A stretch of 64,000 bases of DNA from Bradyrhizobium erythrophlei (GTDB taxonomy: Bacteria > Pseudomonadota > Alphaproteobacteria > Rhizobiales > Xanthobacteraceae): the NCBI GenBank assembly GCA_900129675.1, contig FSRD01000001.1, positions 1,291,501 to 1,355,500 on the forward strand. The letters run 5' to 3'. Positions 37,568-46,736 of this stretch are shown here, in pieces. How positions within the stretch are numbered: position 1 is the first letter of the stretch; each line of letters starts with the position of its first letter. The notes beneath the pieces are model-generated. The model saw nothing but the letters and a program-made list of their open reading frames with translations. It was not told the origin of the DNA and made no database searches. The translations under genes were made by a program, and so were the position numbers.

Positions 37568-38449
37568 CTACGCCCGATCCAGATGCTTGGCGATCACCGG
37601 GAAATAATTGTCCCCCGACCCCGCATCGATCGCTTCCTGCAGCACCTCGCCCATCAGTTCCGCGCCGCGGATCCTCAATCCGGCGTCAGCGGCCAGCTCC
37701 AGCGCGTAGGACAGATCCTTCAGTGCATATTCGGTCGAGAACGCGCGCTCGGGGAAATTGCCCGGCACGATCGCCTTCATGCCGTGATTGCGCAGCGCAA
37801 AGCTGTCGGCCGAGCCCTTCGATAACGTATCGAGCAACAGCTTCGGATCGACGCCATTGTGTTTGGCGACCGCGACCGCCTCAGCCAGCGCGTTGACGGT
37901 CTCGAACAGCACCATGTTGTTGAGGATTTTGGTCACCTGCCCCGCACCGACCTCGCCGCAATGGGTGACATCGGTGGCGAAACAGCGGATCAGCGGTTCG
38001 ATCGCGGCGTAAAGCGCGGGCGCCGCACCGACCATGACGCTGAGCGTGCCGTCCTGCGCCGCCTGCCGCGTGCGCGCGATCGGCGCATCCGCCCACGCCG
38101 CGCCCTTGGCCTGCAACTGCGTTGCGAAATCGCGGGTCTGGCTGACCGACGACGTGCCGAGATCGACCACGACCTGGCCGCGTCTGATGTTCATCAGTAT
38201 GCCGTCGCCCTCGAACACCGCGCGCACATGCTCGGCACTGGGCAGGCAGAGAAACAGCAGATCGCTCTGATTGATGACTTCGGCAGCCGAGCCCGCAATT
38301 TCAGCGCCTTCCGCGCGCATGTGCGCCAAAGGCTCCGGCGCGAGATCGAACACAACCACGCGCCTGCCGCTTTTCTTCACCAGATTACGGCAGATCGGCT
38401 CGCCCATCACGCCGAGGCCGATGAAGCCGACCGTCTTGTACTCCGACAT
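37568..38449 (-). CDS. NAD(P)-dependent 3-hydroxyisobutyrate dehydrogenase-family protein
   Basis: A 293-residue beta-hydroxyacid dehydrogenase. The Rossmann fingerprint VGFIGLGVMGEPICRNLVKK (residues 7-26), the substrate-binding TSSVSQTRDFATQLQAKGA with DAPIARTRQAAQDGTL, and the catalytic Lys region GAGQVTKILNNM are all present. It is probably soluble and reduces or oxidises a small 3-hydroxy acid; the substrate cannot be named. It lies 12 nt downstream of the AHL-lactonase-like gene, so the two are likely one transcript. Confidence 0.9.
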   Translation of the reverse strand: MSEYKTVGFIGLGVMGEPICRNLVKKSGRRVVVFDLAPEPLAHMRAEGAEIAGSAAEVINQSDLLFLCLPSAEHVRAVFEGDGILMNIRRGQVVVDLGTSSVSQTRDFATQLQAKGAAWADAPIARTRQAAQDGTLSVMVGAAPALYAAIEPLIRCFATDVTHCGEVGAGQVTKILNNMVLFETVNALAEAVAVAKHNGVDPKLLLDTLSKGSADSFALRNHGMKAIVPGNFPERAFSTEYALKDLSYALELAADAGLRIRGAELMGEVLQEAIDAGSGDNYFPVIAKHLDRA

Positions 38450-38461
38450 GCCTATCTGAAC

Positions 38462-39268
38462 CTACTTCACGAAAGAACGCGACGGCGCGAGATGCAGGGC
38501 GAACGCATCGACCTTGTCGCTGGCGCGCGGATAGATCTCGCTCACGATCGGGTCATGGCCGGGGATGAACCGGTCGGGATGACCGGCGAGCCGCTCGACG
38601 ATTTCCCAGCCCTGCACCATGTCGCCGACATTATAGACGATCGGAAACGGGCTGCGGCGCTGCAGATTGGCATAGTAGTGCGCGGCATCGGAGGCCAGCA
38701 CCACCGGTCCGCGCGCGGTCTCGACCCGCACCACCTGCAGGCCGTCGGAATGGCCGCCGACCCGATGCACGGTGACGCCGGGCGCGATCTCGCCATCGCC
38801 GGAATGGAAGGTGACGCGCTCGCCATAGACATGACGGACCATGGTCGTGACATGCTCGACCGAAAACGGATGCCGGATCGTGCTGTTGCACATGCAGCGT
38901 CCGGTCGCGTAGCTCATCTCGCGATCCTGCAGGTGAAACCGGGCTCCGGGAAAGCGGTCGAGATTGCCGGCGTGGTCGTAATGCAAATGCGTGACGACCA
39001 CGTCCTTGATGCTCTCGGCCTTGACGCCAAAATTGGCCAGCGCGTCGACCGGGTTGAGCGTGAGCTTGCGGGAGCGCGCCTTCGCCTCATCGGCATTGAA
39101 GCCGGTATCGACCAGGATCTCGCGGCCATGCCCGCGGATCAGCCAGACGAAATAATCGAGGTCCTGCGCGGTGGTCTCGTGCGGATCCGGCACCAGGAAG
39201 TTCAAATGAGGGGTGCGCGGCGACATCGTCGCATAGCGCAAGGCATAGATTTCGTAAGCATTTCCCAT
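38462..39268 (-). CDS. N-acyl homoserine lactonase-family MBL hydrolase
   Basis: A 268-residue metallo-beta-lactamase-fold hydrolase. The dimetal motif THLHYDHAGN is complete (H94, H96, D98, H99), with GGHSDGLQVVRV, VLASDAAHYYAN and FIPGHDPIV supplying the later ligands. The family includes quorum-quenching lactonases, but many members act on other lactones, and co-transcription with a hydroxyacid dehydrogenase may point to catabolism of a lactone or ester. ATG 39268 is chosen by family start; GTG 39277 is possible. Confidence 0.85.
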   Translation of the reverse strand: MGNAYEIYALRYATMSPRTPHLNFLVPDPHETTAQDLDYFVWLIRGHGREILVDTGFNADEAKARSRKLTLNPVDALANFGVKAESIKDVVVTHLHYDHAGNLDRFPGARFHLQDREMSYATGRCMCNSTIRHPFSVEHVTTMVRHVYGERVTFHSGDGEIAPGVTVHRVGGHSDGLQVVRVETARGPVVLASDAAHYYANLQRRSPFPIVYNVGDMVQGWEIVERLAGHPDRFIPGHDPIVSEIYPRASDKVDAFALHLAPSRSFVK

Positions 39269-39385
39269 CGGTGTCACTTTTCTTGTGGGTCGCGGTTGGC
39301 CGACACCTGCACCAAGCCATCGTCATCCGGAAAGGTCAAACCCGCGGAACGCGCGTGACCGCTGCATGAGCGCATGGCGCTTCTA

Positions 39386-39401
39386 TGTGAGACGGGTCAC
39401 A
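39386..39401. promoter_or_regulatory. CRP-type binding site (perfect half-sites)
   Basis: tgtgagacgggtcaca matches the CRP consensus TGTGA-N6-TCACA at all ten conserved positions. It lies in the 376-nt region between the divergent lactonase-like gene (118 nt away) and the caspase-fold gene (244 nt away). No clear sigma-70 element at class I or II spacing was identified, so which gene it serves is open. Apart from this site and the dyad at 39493, the intergenic region shows nothing recognisable. Confidence 0.6.
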
Positions 39402-39492
39402 TTGCGGGTCCTCCGTCATCGGCCGCGAAAGCGGGTGGTGACGAACACCGCAAACGCGGTTTATTCCCTCGCCTCCGCCTGGCCTCGTCGCG

Positions 39493-39511
39493 GTTAATTG
39501 TCGCAATTAAC
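39493..39511. promoter_or_regulatory. perfect 8-bp inverted repeat upstream of the caspase-fold gene
   Basis: gttaattg-tcg-caattaac is a perfect dyad with a 3-nt centre in otherwise GC-rich DNA, 134 nt before the start of the caspase-fold gene. AT-rich symmetry of this size is typical of a repressor operator. The protein that binds it is unknown. Confidence 0.5.
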
Positions 39512-39644
39512 GATGGCCTCGCAAGCGGTTGACGGCCTGCGGGCGCGGTTTGATAATGCGGGTTGCGTAGCGTAAAGTCGCCGAGGCGCAAGCTGGGATC
39601 GGCGCTATTTTGGCTGGACCGCCGTGATCTGGATTGCCGCGAAT

Positions 39645-41075
39645 ATGAAAATTCGTCTTGCATTGTTTGTGACGTTGATTTGTTCGGCGGCATCGATTGT
39701 CCCGTCGCTTGCAGCCGGCGACCGCTTTGCGCTGGTCATCGGCAACGCGAAATATCCGGATGCCGAGGCGCCGCTGAAAGAGCCGATCAACGACGCGCGC
39801 GACGTCGCCGACGAGCTCAAGCGCGACGGCTTCAACGTCGATATCGGCGAAAACCTGACCGGCGACGCGATGCGGCGCGCCTTCGACAAGCTCTACGGCA
39901 AGATCAAGCCCGGCTCGGTCGCGCTGATTTTCTTCTCGGGCTTCGGCGTCCAGTCGAGCCGCCAGAGCTACATGATCCCGGTCGATGCGCAGATCTGGAC
40001 CGAGCCGGATGTTCGCCGCGACGGCTTTAGCCTCGAAACCGTGCTGGGCGAGATCAACAGCCGCGGCGCCGGCGTCAAGATCGCCCTGATCGATGCCTCC
40101 CGGCGCAATCCGTTCGAGCGCCGGTTCCGCAGCTTTTCGGCCGGCCTCGCGCCGGTGATCGCCCCGAACGGCACGCTGGTGATGTATTCCGCCGCGCTCT
40201 CGTCCGTCATCTCCGATAATGGCACCGATCGCAGCCTGTTCGTGCGGGAGCTGTTGAAGGAAATTCGCACCCCCGACCTGATGGCGGAGGAAACGCTCAA
40301 CCGTACCCGCGTCGGCGTCACCCGCGCCTCGCGTCAGGAGCAGGTGCCGTGGATTTCATCGTCGCTGGCGGAGGATTTCTCGTTCATCCCCGGCGGCGCG
40401 GGCCCGCGGCCCGCCGCTCCGCCACCCTCTCCGGCTCCGCAAGTGGCCGCTCCGGCGCCCGCACCGGAACCGCCGCCTTTGCCGCCGCCACCAAAGCAGG
40501 CTGAAGTCGTGATCCCGCCGCCGGCCCCGCCAGCGGTTCCGCCCAAGCCCGCGGAGACCCCGACCGTGTTGGCGCTGGCCGACGATCCGACCATCAAGAG
40601 CCTGACTGCCAAGCTCAACGACAATCCCGACGATGCGGCGGCGCTGTACCGGCGCGGACAGGTTTATGCCAGCAAGGGCGCCTACGAGCTTGCGATCAAG
40701 GACTTCAACAATTCGCTGCGGGTGAACCCGAAGGACGTCGAAGCCTTTAACAACCGTTGCTGGGCCCGCACGGTGATCGGCGACCTGCAGGCCGCGCTGA
40801 AGGATTGCAACGAAGCCCTGCGACTGCGCCCGAATTTCGTCGATGCCCTAGACAGCCGGGGCCTGGTCAACCTGAAGAGCGGGCAGACCAAGAACGCGAT
40901 TGCCGATTTCGACGCCGCCCTCAAGATCAACCCGCGTTTGACCTCGTCGCTGTATGGGCGGGGGCTGGCCAAGAAGCGCAACGGCTCGATTTCGGAAGGC
41001 GATCTGGATATAAACAACGCCAAGGCCATGGACCCGAATATCGCGAAGGAATTCGCCGATTACGGGGTACAGTGA
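39645..41075 (+). CDS. caspase-fold (C14) TPR protein lacking the catalytic dyad
   Basis: A 476-residue exported protein. A signal peptide (LALFVTLICSAASIVPSLAA) is followed by a caspase p20-like domain (FALVIGNAKYP ... PINDARDVADELKRDGF). The catalytic His position reads FFSGFG (F100 in place of His) and the catalytic Cys position reads LIDASRRNP (S152), so it should not be a Cys protease. A Pro-rich linker (about residues 250-305) leads to three TPR-like repeats with NPDDAAALYRRGQVYASKGA and FNNRCWARTVIGDLQAALKD. It is probably a periplasmic scaffold. A paralogue without the TPRs is at 60690. Confidence 0.85.
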   Translation: MKIRLALFVTLICSAASIVPSLAAGDRFALVIGNAKYPDAEAPLKEPINDARDVADELKRDGFNVDIGENLTGDAMRRAFDKLYGKIKPGSVALIFFSGFGVQSSRQSYMIPVDAQIWTEPDVRRDGFSLETVLGEINSRGAGVKIALIDASRRNPFERRFRSFSAGLAPVIAPNGTLVMYSAALSSVISDNGTDRSLFVRELLKEIRTPDLMAEETLNRTRVGVTRASRQEQVPWISSSLAEDFSFIPGGAGPRPAAPPPSPAPQVAAPAPAPEPPPLPPPPKQAEVVIPPPAPPAVPPKPAETPTVLALADDPTIKSLTAKLNDNPDDAAALYRRGQVYASKGAYELAIKDFNNSLRVNPKDVEAFNNRCWARTVIGDLQAALKDCNEALRLRPNFVDALDSRGLVNLKSGQTKNAIADFDAALKINPRLTSSLYGRGLAKKRNGSISEGDLDINNAKAMDPNIAKEFADYGVQ

Positions 41076-41224
41076 CGATATTTGAGGTGAAGGGCGGCGC
41101 CCCCTCGAACCCCGGCGGGACGTCACAGACTAAAAGTTAAAGTAATTAGCCCGGGACCGATGGTCCGGCAGTTTATTTGCATCACGTTTGGAACCGCGCG
41201 GAACGCGCGCAGGAGGGACTGGCA

Positions 41225-41896
41225 ATGTCAAAGATCTCTGCAACCAAGGGTCTTACCGCGATCCTTTCGATCATGACCATCGGCGCCGCGCTTTCCGTCG
41301 GCACGGGAACGGCCCGCGCCGGCGACAACAACGTCACCGAGGATCAGATCGTCCGGGCACTCGCGCCGGCTGAGAAGAAGCCGCTGACCCGAGGCCTGTC
41401 GGTCGGCCCACAGACCCAGACCGATCCGGCCGCAGTCGCCGCCGAAACCAAGTTCGTGCAGACCATCCGTGGCCGCAACACGCGTTCGCTGTCGATCACC
41501 GAGCGCGAAGAGATCGCGACCATCGTCAAGGACAAGCCCAAGATCGATCTGGAAATCAACTTCGACTACAATTCGGCCGATATCAGCGCCAAGTCGCTGC
41601 CCTCCGTGCAGGCGCTGGGGCGCGCATTGACCAATGCCGATTTGAAGGGCTCGACCTTCGTGGTCGCAGGCCACACCGACGCGGCCGGCGGCGAAGCCTA
41701 TAACCAGGACCTGTCCGAGCGCCGTGCCGATTCGATCAAGCGCTACCTCATCGACAAATACGGCATCAACGGCGGCGATCTGGTCACCGTCGGATACGGC
41801 AAGACCAAGCTCAAGGACCCGAGCCAGCCGATGGCGGAAGTGAACCGCCGGGTCCAGGTCGTGAACATGGAAAATAAGGCGACCGCGTCCAAGTAA
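41225..41896 (+). CDS. OmpA-family outer-membrane/periplasmic protein
   Basis: A 223-residue protein with a signal peptide (residues 1-32, GAALSVGTGTARA) and an OmpA-C peptidoglycan-binding domain: INFDYNSADISAKSLPSVQA, VVAGHTDAAGGEAYNQDLSE and RRADSIKRYLIDKYGI. The linker before it is hydrophilic, with no beta barrel, so it is a soluble or peptidoglycan-associated protein. ATG 41225 follows AGGAGGG. It lies 149 nt after the caspase-fold gene on the same strand and may be co-expressed in the envelope. Confidence 0.92.
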   Translation: MSKISATKGLTAILSIMTIGAALSVGTGTARAGDNNVTEDQIVRALAPAEKKPLTRGLSVGPQTQTDPAAVAAETKFVQTIRGRNTRSLSITEREEIATIVKDKPKIDLEINFDYNSADISAKSLPSVQALGRALTNADLKGSTFVVAGHTDAAGGEAYNQDLSERRADSIKRYLIDKYGINGGDLVTVGYGKTKLKDPSQPMAEVNRRVQVVNMENKATASK

Positions 41897-41948
41897 AGCG
41901 CGATCAAGCAAACGGCGTAGCGCTGACCAAGATTTTCCGGCTACAATG

Positions 41949-41984
41949 CGTCCCGCAGCACCCTTGCGGGACGTATTCGTTTTG
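41949..41984 (+). terminator. rho-independent terminator after the OmpA-like gene
   Basis: A 9-bp perfect stem (cgtcccgca at 41949-41957, tgcgggacg at 41965-41973) with a 7-nt loop is followed by tattcgtttt. It separates the envelope genes from the RND pair. Confidence 0.75.
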
Positions 41985-42058
41985 GGGTTCATTCAGAACT
42001 TCCCGGCCGGCCCAATGCGCCCCGCCTCATTTGACTTCAAGTCTGGATTGATCCGGCG

Positions 42059-42979
42059 ATGAACCTCTCCGAATACCTCAAACCTGCGCTCGGAGTAGCG
42101 TTCTTTGTCGTCCTGGGCGCCGGATATTACTGGTTTGAGCACCGCTCCCACCCTGAGGAAAAGGAAACTCCAGGCAAGGCGCTGGTCATCGTGACCAAAT
42201 CCACCAATGCCTGCTTCTCCGACATGGTGCGGGTCACCGGATTTATCGTGCCGCGCCGCGAGGCCCAGGTCGGCGTCGACCAGGAGGGTTCCAAGGTCAC
42301 CGATCTCTTCGTCCACGAAGGCGACATGGTCACCGATAATCAGGAACTGGCGCGCCTGACCCCACCGCCGCAGCAACAGGGCGGCGGCGCAAGACCAACA
42401 TCGATCTCGCTGCGCGCGCCCGGCCCCGGACTTGTCACGGAAGTGCGAACCGCGGTTGGCGCACCGGCCTCGCCGCAGGCCGGGCCGATGTTCCGGATTT
42501 CGATCAACAACGAAATCGAGCTGGACGCCGAGGTGCCGAGCATCCATCTGCTGAAACTCAATCCGGGCGCGACGGTGCGGATCAGCCGCGACGACGCGCC
42601 CGATCTGGTCGGCAAGGTCCGGCAGATCTCGCCGCAGATCGACCGCACCACCCAGCTCGGCCATGTCCGGATATCGCTGACCAACAATCCCTCGCTCAAG
42701 GTCGGCATGTTCGCCCGCGCCAATATCGACGCCAAACGCAGCTGCGGCGTGGCCGTGCCGCGCACCGCGATCGACCGTCTCACCCTGCAGGTGGTCAAGG
42801 GCAATGTTGTCGAAACCCGCAAGGTCCGGGTCGGATTGACGTCCGATACGTCTACGGAAATTCTTGAAGGCCTCGACGTCGGCGAAACCGTCGTGGCCGA
42901 CGCTGGCAGTTCGTTGCATGACGGCGACCAGATCAAGACCATGTTCGCCGACGAACTCGATCGCACGCGGACACGCTAA
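42059..42979 (+). CDS. RND efflux periplasmic adaptor subunit
   Basis: A 306-residue membrane fusion protein with an N-terminal anchor (LGVAFFVVLGAGYYWF). The biotinyl-lipoyl-like half motif is VTGFIVPRREAQVGVDQEGS and HEGDMVTDNQELARL; the beta-barrel and proximal regions follow (GATVRISRDDAP, AVPRTAIDRLTLQVV). The alpha hairpin is very short, so it resembles compact adaptors. The stop overlaps the permease ATG by one nt. A paralogue without a permease is at 59537. Confidence 0.9.
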   Translation: MNLSEYLKPALGVAFFVVLGAGYYWFEHRSHPEEKETPGKALVIVTKSTNACFSDMVRVTGFIVPRREAQVGVDQEGSKVTDLFVHEGDMVTDNQELARLTPPPQQQGGGARPTSISLRAPGPGLVTEVRTAVGAPASPQAGPMFRISINNEIELDAEVPSIHLLKLNPGATVRISRDDAPDLVGKVRQISPQIDRTTQLGHVRISLTNNPSLKVGMFARANIDAKRSCGVAVPRTAIDRLTLQVVKGNVVETRKVRVGLTSDTSTEILEGLDVGETVVADAGSSLHDGDQIKTMFADELDRTRTR

Positions 42980-45900
42980 TGGCTTTGAACATCTCGGCAT
43001 GGTCGATCCGGAACCCGCTGCCCTCGATCGTCTTTTCGATCATCCTTCTGGTGCTGGGCTGGGTCAGTTTCACCAAGCTCGCGGTGACTCGGCTGCCCTC
43101 GGCCGACATTCCCGTGATTTCGGTCGCGGTCTCGCAATTCGGCGCCGCGCCGTCGGAACTGGAATCGCAGGTCACCAAGACCATCGAAGACGGCATCTCC
43201 GGCGTCGAAGGTGTGCGGCATATTTCCTCGTCGATCACCGACGGCCTGTCGGTGACGACGATCCAGTTTGCGCTTGAAACCAACACCGACCGCGCCCTGA
43301 ACGACGTCAAGGACGCCGTCACGCGGGTTCGCGCCAACCTGCCGCAGAACGTCACCGAGCCGCTGATCCAGCGCGTCGACGTGATCGGCCTGCCGATCGT
43401 GACTTACGCCGCGATCTCGCCCGGCAAGACGCCGGAGCAACTGTCCTATTTCGTCGACGACGTCGTCAAACGCGCGCTGCAGGGCGTCCGCGGCGTCGCC
43501 CAGGTCGAGCGTATCGGCGGTGTCGAGCGCGAGATTCTGGTGTCGCTTGACCCCGATCGTTTGCAGGCCGCGGGGCTGACCGCGGTCAATGTCAGCCAGA
43601 TCCTGCGCGGCACCAATGTCGATCTCGCCGGCGGCCGCGCCGAAATCGGCAAGAACGATCAGGCCATCCGCACGCTGGCCGGCGCCAAGACACTCAACGA
43701 ACTTGCGGGGACCATGATCCCGCTGTTCGGCGGCGGCGAGGTCCGGCTCGACGATCTTGGCACCGTCACCGACACCATCGCCGACCGTCGCACCTTCGCC
43801 CGCTTCAACGGCGAGCCCGTGGTGGCGCTCGGCATCAAACGCTCCAAGGGCGCCAGCGACGTTGTGGTCGCAGCCGCAGTCCAGAAGCGGATCGATGCGC
43901 TGAAGGTCGCCTATCCCGATGTCGACCTGAAATTGATCGACACCTCCGTTGAATTCACCAAGGGCAATTACGAAGCGGCAATCTCGACCCTGTTCGAAGG
44001 CGCGATTCTCGCTGTCATCGTCGTTCTGCTGTTCCTGCGCGACATCCGCGCCACCATTATCGCGGCGATCTCGCTGCCGCTGTCGATCTTCCCCGCGTTC
44101 TGGGCGATGGACCTGCTCGGCTTCTCGCTCAACCTCGTTAGCTTCCTCGCCATCACGCTGTCGACCGGCATCCTGGTCGACGACGCCATCGTCGAGATCG
44201 AGAACGTCGTCCGCCATATGCGCATGGGCAAGACGCCCTATCGCGCGGCGCTGGAGGCCGCCGACGAAATCGGCCTTGCCGTGATCGCGATCTCGCTCAC
44301 CATCATCGCGATCTTCGCACCCGCGAGTTTCATGTCCGGCATCGCCGGGCAGTTCTTCAAGCAGTTCGGCATCACGGTTTCGGTGCAAGTGTTCTTCTCG
44401 CTGCTCGCCGCGCGCTTCGTCACGCCGGTGCTGGCCGCCTACTTCCTCAAAGACACTCACCACGAAGACCCGCCGCCCGGCCGGGTGCTGCGAGGCTACA
44501 CCAAGCTGGTGACGTGGTCGGTCAGGCACCATTACATCACGGTATTGATCGGTTTCGGCATCTTCGCCGCCTCGATCTGGAGCATCACGCTGCTGCCGCA
44601 AGGCTTCCTGCCCGCGCAGGACACCGCGCGCTCGCTGCTCGCGATGGAATTGCCGCCGGGTTCGCAGCTCGCCTACACCGAGAAGGTCACGGAAGAGATC
44701 GTCGCGCGCCTGCGCAAGCGTCCGGAGGTGCGAAGCGTGTTCGTCGACGGCGGCCGCGTGCCGCCGGGAACGCTGGAGGTGCGGCGCGCCGCGTTGATCA
44801 TCAACTACACGCCGAAGACTGAGCGCGACAGCGCACACACGCAACGCCTGCTCGAACTCGACATCAGCAAGGAACTCGAGAACGTTCCCGACATCCGCTT
44901 CTGGTTCCTCGACGAAAACGGGCTTCGCGCGATCTCGCTGGTCGTCACCGGCACCGACAGCAACATCGTCAACAATGTCGCCAGCGAACTTGCGACCCAG
45001 ATGAAGCGGATTCCGATCATCGCCAACGTGATCTCGGAAACCGCGCTGGACAGGCCCGAGCTTCGCATTCGGCCGCGCGCCGAACTGGCGGCGCGGCTCG
45101 GCGTCTCCACCGAAAGCCTGTCGCAGACCATCCGTGTCGCCACCATCGGTGACGTCGGTCCCGCGCTCGCAAAATTCGACGCCGGCGACCGCCAGGTGCC
45201 GATCCGGGTCCAGCTCGAGGACAATGCCCGCGGCGACCTCCAGATGCTCGAACAACTGCGCGTGCCGCTGGGCCAGCACGGCGAACGCGGCGGCGTTCCG
45301 CTGTCCGTCGTCGCCGACATCCAGCTCGACCAGGGCCCGACCAGCATCAACCGCTACGACCGCGAGCGGCAGGCGACCGTGGCGGCCGACCTCGTCGGCA
45401 ACGCCGCGCTCGGCGACGCCACCAAGAAGATCTACGACCTGCCGGTGATGAAGAGCCTGCCGAAGGGCGTCAAGGTCAGCCCATCCGGTGACGCCGAAAG
45501 CCTGAATGAATTATCGGAAGGCTTTGCTACCGCCATCACCGCCGGCCTGATGATGGTCTACGCGGTGCTGGTGCTGCTGTTCGGCACCTTCCTGCAGCCG
45601 ATCACGATTCTGTTCTCGCTGCCGCTGTCGATCGGCGGCGCGATCGCCGCGTTGCTGCTGACCGGCAAGCAACTCACCACGCCGGTGTGGATCGGCATCC
45701 TGATGCTGATGGGCATCGTCACCAAGAACGCCATCATGCTGGTGGAATTCGCGATCGAAGCCATCCGCGCGGGCAAGCCGCGCGATGTCGCGATGATCGA
45801 CGCCGGCATGAAGCGCGCCCGTCCGATTGTGATGACCACGGTCGCGATGGTGGCCGGTATGATGCCGTCAGCGCTGGCGTTCGGCGCCGGCGGCGAGTTC

Positions 45901-46152
45901 CGCTCGCCGATGGCGCTCGCCGTGATCGGCGGCCTGCTGTTCTCGACGGTGCTGTCGCTGGTGTTCGTGCCAGCGATGTTCATGATGATGGACGATATCG
46001 GCGCATTCATCTGGCGCTTCGGCAAGATGCTGCTGGTCTCGCACGGCGATAGCGAGCAAGCGCCGTCCGATCATCACGCCGAGCCGCCGGCCAAGGAGCC
46101 GCCCGCGGCCCCGCCGGCACCCCCGGCCATGGTGTCGCCCGCGGCGGAGTAG
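42979..46152 (+). CDS. RND family efflux permease
   Basis: A 1057-residue AcrB/MdtC-type inner-membrane pump with 12 transmembrane helices and two large periplasmic loops. The proton-relay Asp pair is in LSTGILVDDAIVEIENVVRH; the N-terminal helix WSIRNPLPSIVFSIILLVLG and the late MGIVTKNAIMLVEFAIEAIR are typical. The C-terminus is a Pro- and Ala-rich tail of about 30 residues. It is translationally coupled to the adaptor. No outer-membrane factor is adjacent. Substrates are unknown. Confidence 0.95.
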   Translation: MALNISAWSIRNPLPSIVFSIILLVLGWVSFTKLAVTRLPSADIPVISVAVSQFGAAPSELESQVTKTIEDGISGVEGVRHISSSITDGLSVTTIQFALETNTDRALNDVKDAVTRVRANLPQNVTEPLIQRVDVIGLPIVTYAAISPGKTPEQLSYFVDDVVKRALQGVRGVAQVERIGGVEREILVSLDPDRLQAAGLTAVNVSQILRGTNVDLAGGRAEIGKNDQAIRTLAGAKTLNELAGTMIPLFGGGEVRLDDLGTVTDTIADRRTFARFNGEPVVALGIKRSKGASDVVVAAAVQKRIDALKVAYPDVDLKLIDTSVEFTKGNYEAAISTLFEGAILAVIVVLLFLRDIRATIIAAISLPLSIFPAFWAMDLLGFSLNLVSFLAITLSTGILVDDAIVEIENVVRHMRMGKTPYRAALEAADEIGLAVIAISLTIIAIFAPASFMSGIAGQFFKQFGITVSVQVFFSLLAARFVTPVLAAYFLKDTHHEDPPPGRVLRGYTKLVTWSVRHHYITVLIGFGIFAASIWSITLLPQGFLPAQDTARSLLAMELPPGSQLAYTEKVTEEIVARLRKRPEVRSVFVDGGRVPPGTLEVRRAALIINYTPKTERDSAHTQRLLELDISKELENVPDIRFWFLDENGLRAISLVVTGTDSNIVNNVASELATQMKRIPIIANVISETALDRPELRIRPRAELAARLGVSTESLSQTIRVATIGDVGPALAKFDAGDRQVPIRVQLEDNARGDLQMLEQLRVPLGQHGERGGVPLSVVADIQLDQGPTSINRYDRERQATVAADLVGNAALGDATKKIYDLPVMKSLPKGVKVSPSGDAESLNELSEGFATAITAGLMMVYAVLVLLFGTFLQPITILFSLPLSIGGAIAALLLTGKQLTTPVWIGILMLMGIVTKNAIMLVEFAIEAIRAGKPRDVAMIDAGMKRARPIVMTTVAMVAGMMPSALAFGAGGEFRSPMALAVIGGLLFSTVLSLVFVPAMFMMMDDIGAFIWRFGKMLLVSHGDSEQAPSDHHAEPPAKEPPAAPPAPPAMVSPAAE

Positions 46153-46178
46153 TCGAGGTGGGCTTGAGCGATGCGAAA

Positions 46179-46463
46179 CTAACCATCGCGCTTCCATTCC
46201 CTTCGAGACGTGTGCCGAATGTGCAAAATCTCGACCACGTCTCGTACCCGATAGAAAATCTTGTAAGGATAGCGGGCAACGAATATGACCCGCACATTTG
46301 GATCATCCGTCCGATAACCGCTATGCGGATGATCCTTTAGCTGCGCTACCGCCTCGCGAATGCTCGCCGCTACATTCCTCGCACCGGTCGCAGATCGTTC
46401 TCTTAAATATTCGAATATTCGCTCGCGATCCGAGAACGCTTCGGGCGTGTAGCGGACCCTCAT
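46179..46463 (-). CDS. ParE/RelE-family toxin
   Basis: A 94-residue toxin of the RelE/ParE superfamily: RYTPEAFSDRERIFEYLRER, SIREAVAQLKDHPHSGYRTD and the strand series VRVIFVARYPYKIFYRVRD ending with ILHIRHTSRREW. The IRHTSR ending is characteristic of ParE-like toxins, which act on gyrase; assignment to gyrase rather than ribosome is inference. It overlaps the antitoxin gene by 4 nt, antitoxin first. Confidence 0.9.
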   Translation of the reverse strand: MRVRYTPEAFSDRERIFEYLRERSATGARNVAASIREAVAQLKDHPHSGYRTDDPNVRVIFVARYPYKIFYRVRDVVEILHIRHTSRREWKRDG

Positions 46464-46687
46464 CCTTCGTGGCGCTTGTCGGCTTCCGCAATCCGCTCGT
46501 TCGACACGAATTCTCCGCGATCGGCCTCAGCCAATCCTTTGGCAACGGCTGCCCGCTCGTCGTCTGACATCGTGTAGATGCCTGTGCGGCGCGCCTCGAT
46601 TTCCCGGGCGTACTCGGCAAGCTCCTCCTGATCCTCTTGAGGCCAGGTCGCGGCGTGCTCGATCACTTCTTTGAGCGTTCGGTTCAT
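46460..46687 (-). CDS. antitoxin of the ParE/RelE-type pair
   Basis: A 75-residue acidic helical protein (MNRTLKEVIEHAATWPQEDQ, then EELAEYAREIEARRTGIYTM). The start at codon 46687 is chosen for conserved helix MNRTLKEVIE; the frame extends 6 codons upstream. It overlaps the toxin start by 4 nt, as is typical. The C-terminus (AEADRGEFVSNERIAEADKR) would wrap the toxin. It probably autoregulates. Confidence 0.85.
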   Translation of the reverse strand: MNRTLKEVIEHAATWPQEDQEELAEYAREIEARRTGIYTMSDDERAAVAKGLAEADRGEFVSNERIAEADKRHEG

Positions 46688-46736
46688 CTGGTCATTGTAC
46701 CACAACAGGCGACGTCTGACGACGCGGGAGGGTTCC

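Noticed and set aside
38462..39268. Calling the MBL hydrolase a quorum-quenching AHL lactonase
   Set aside because: The metal motif is intact, but the family is broad and there is no LuxI/LuxR context; only family-level naming is justified.
42976..45279. 767-codon minus-strand open frame opposite the RND permease
   Set aside because: The plus strand encodes a conserved RND pump; the minus reading is Asp-, Arg- and Gln-rich without motifs.
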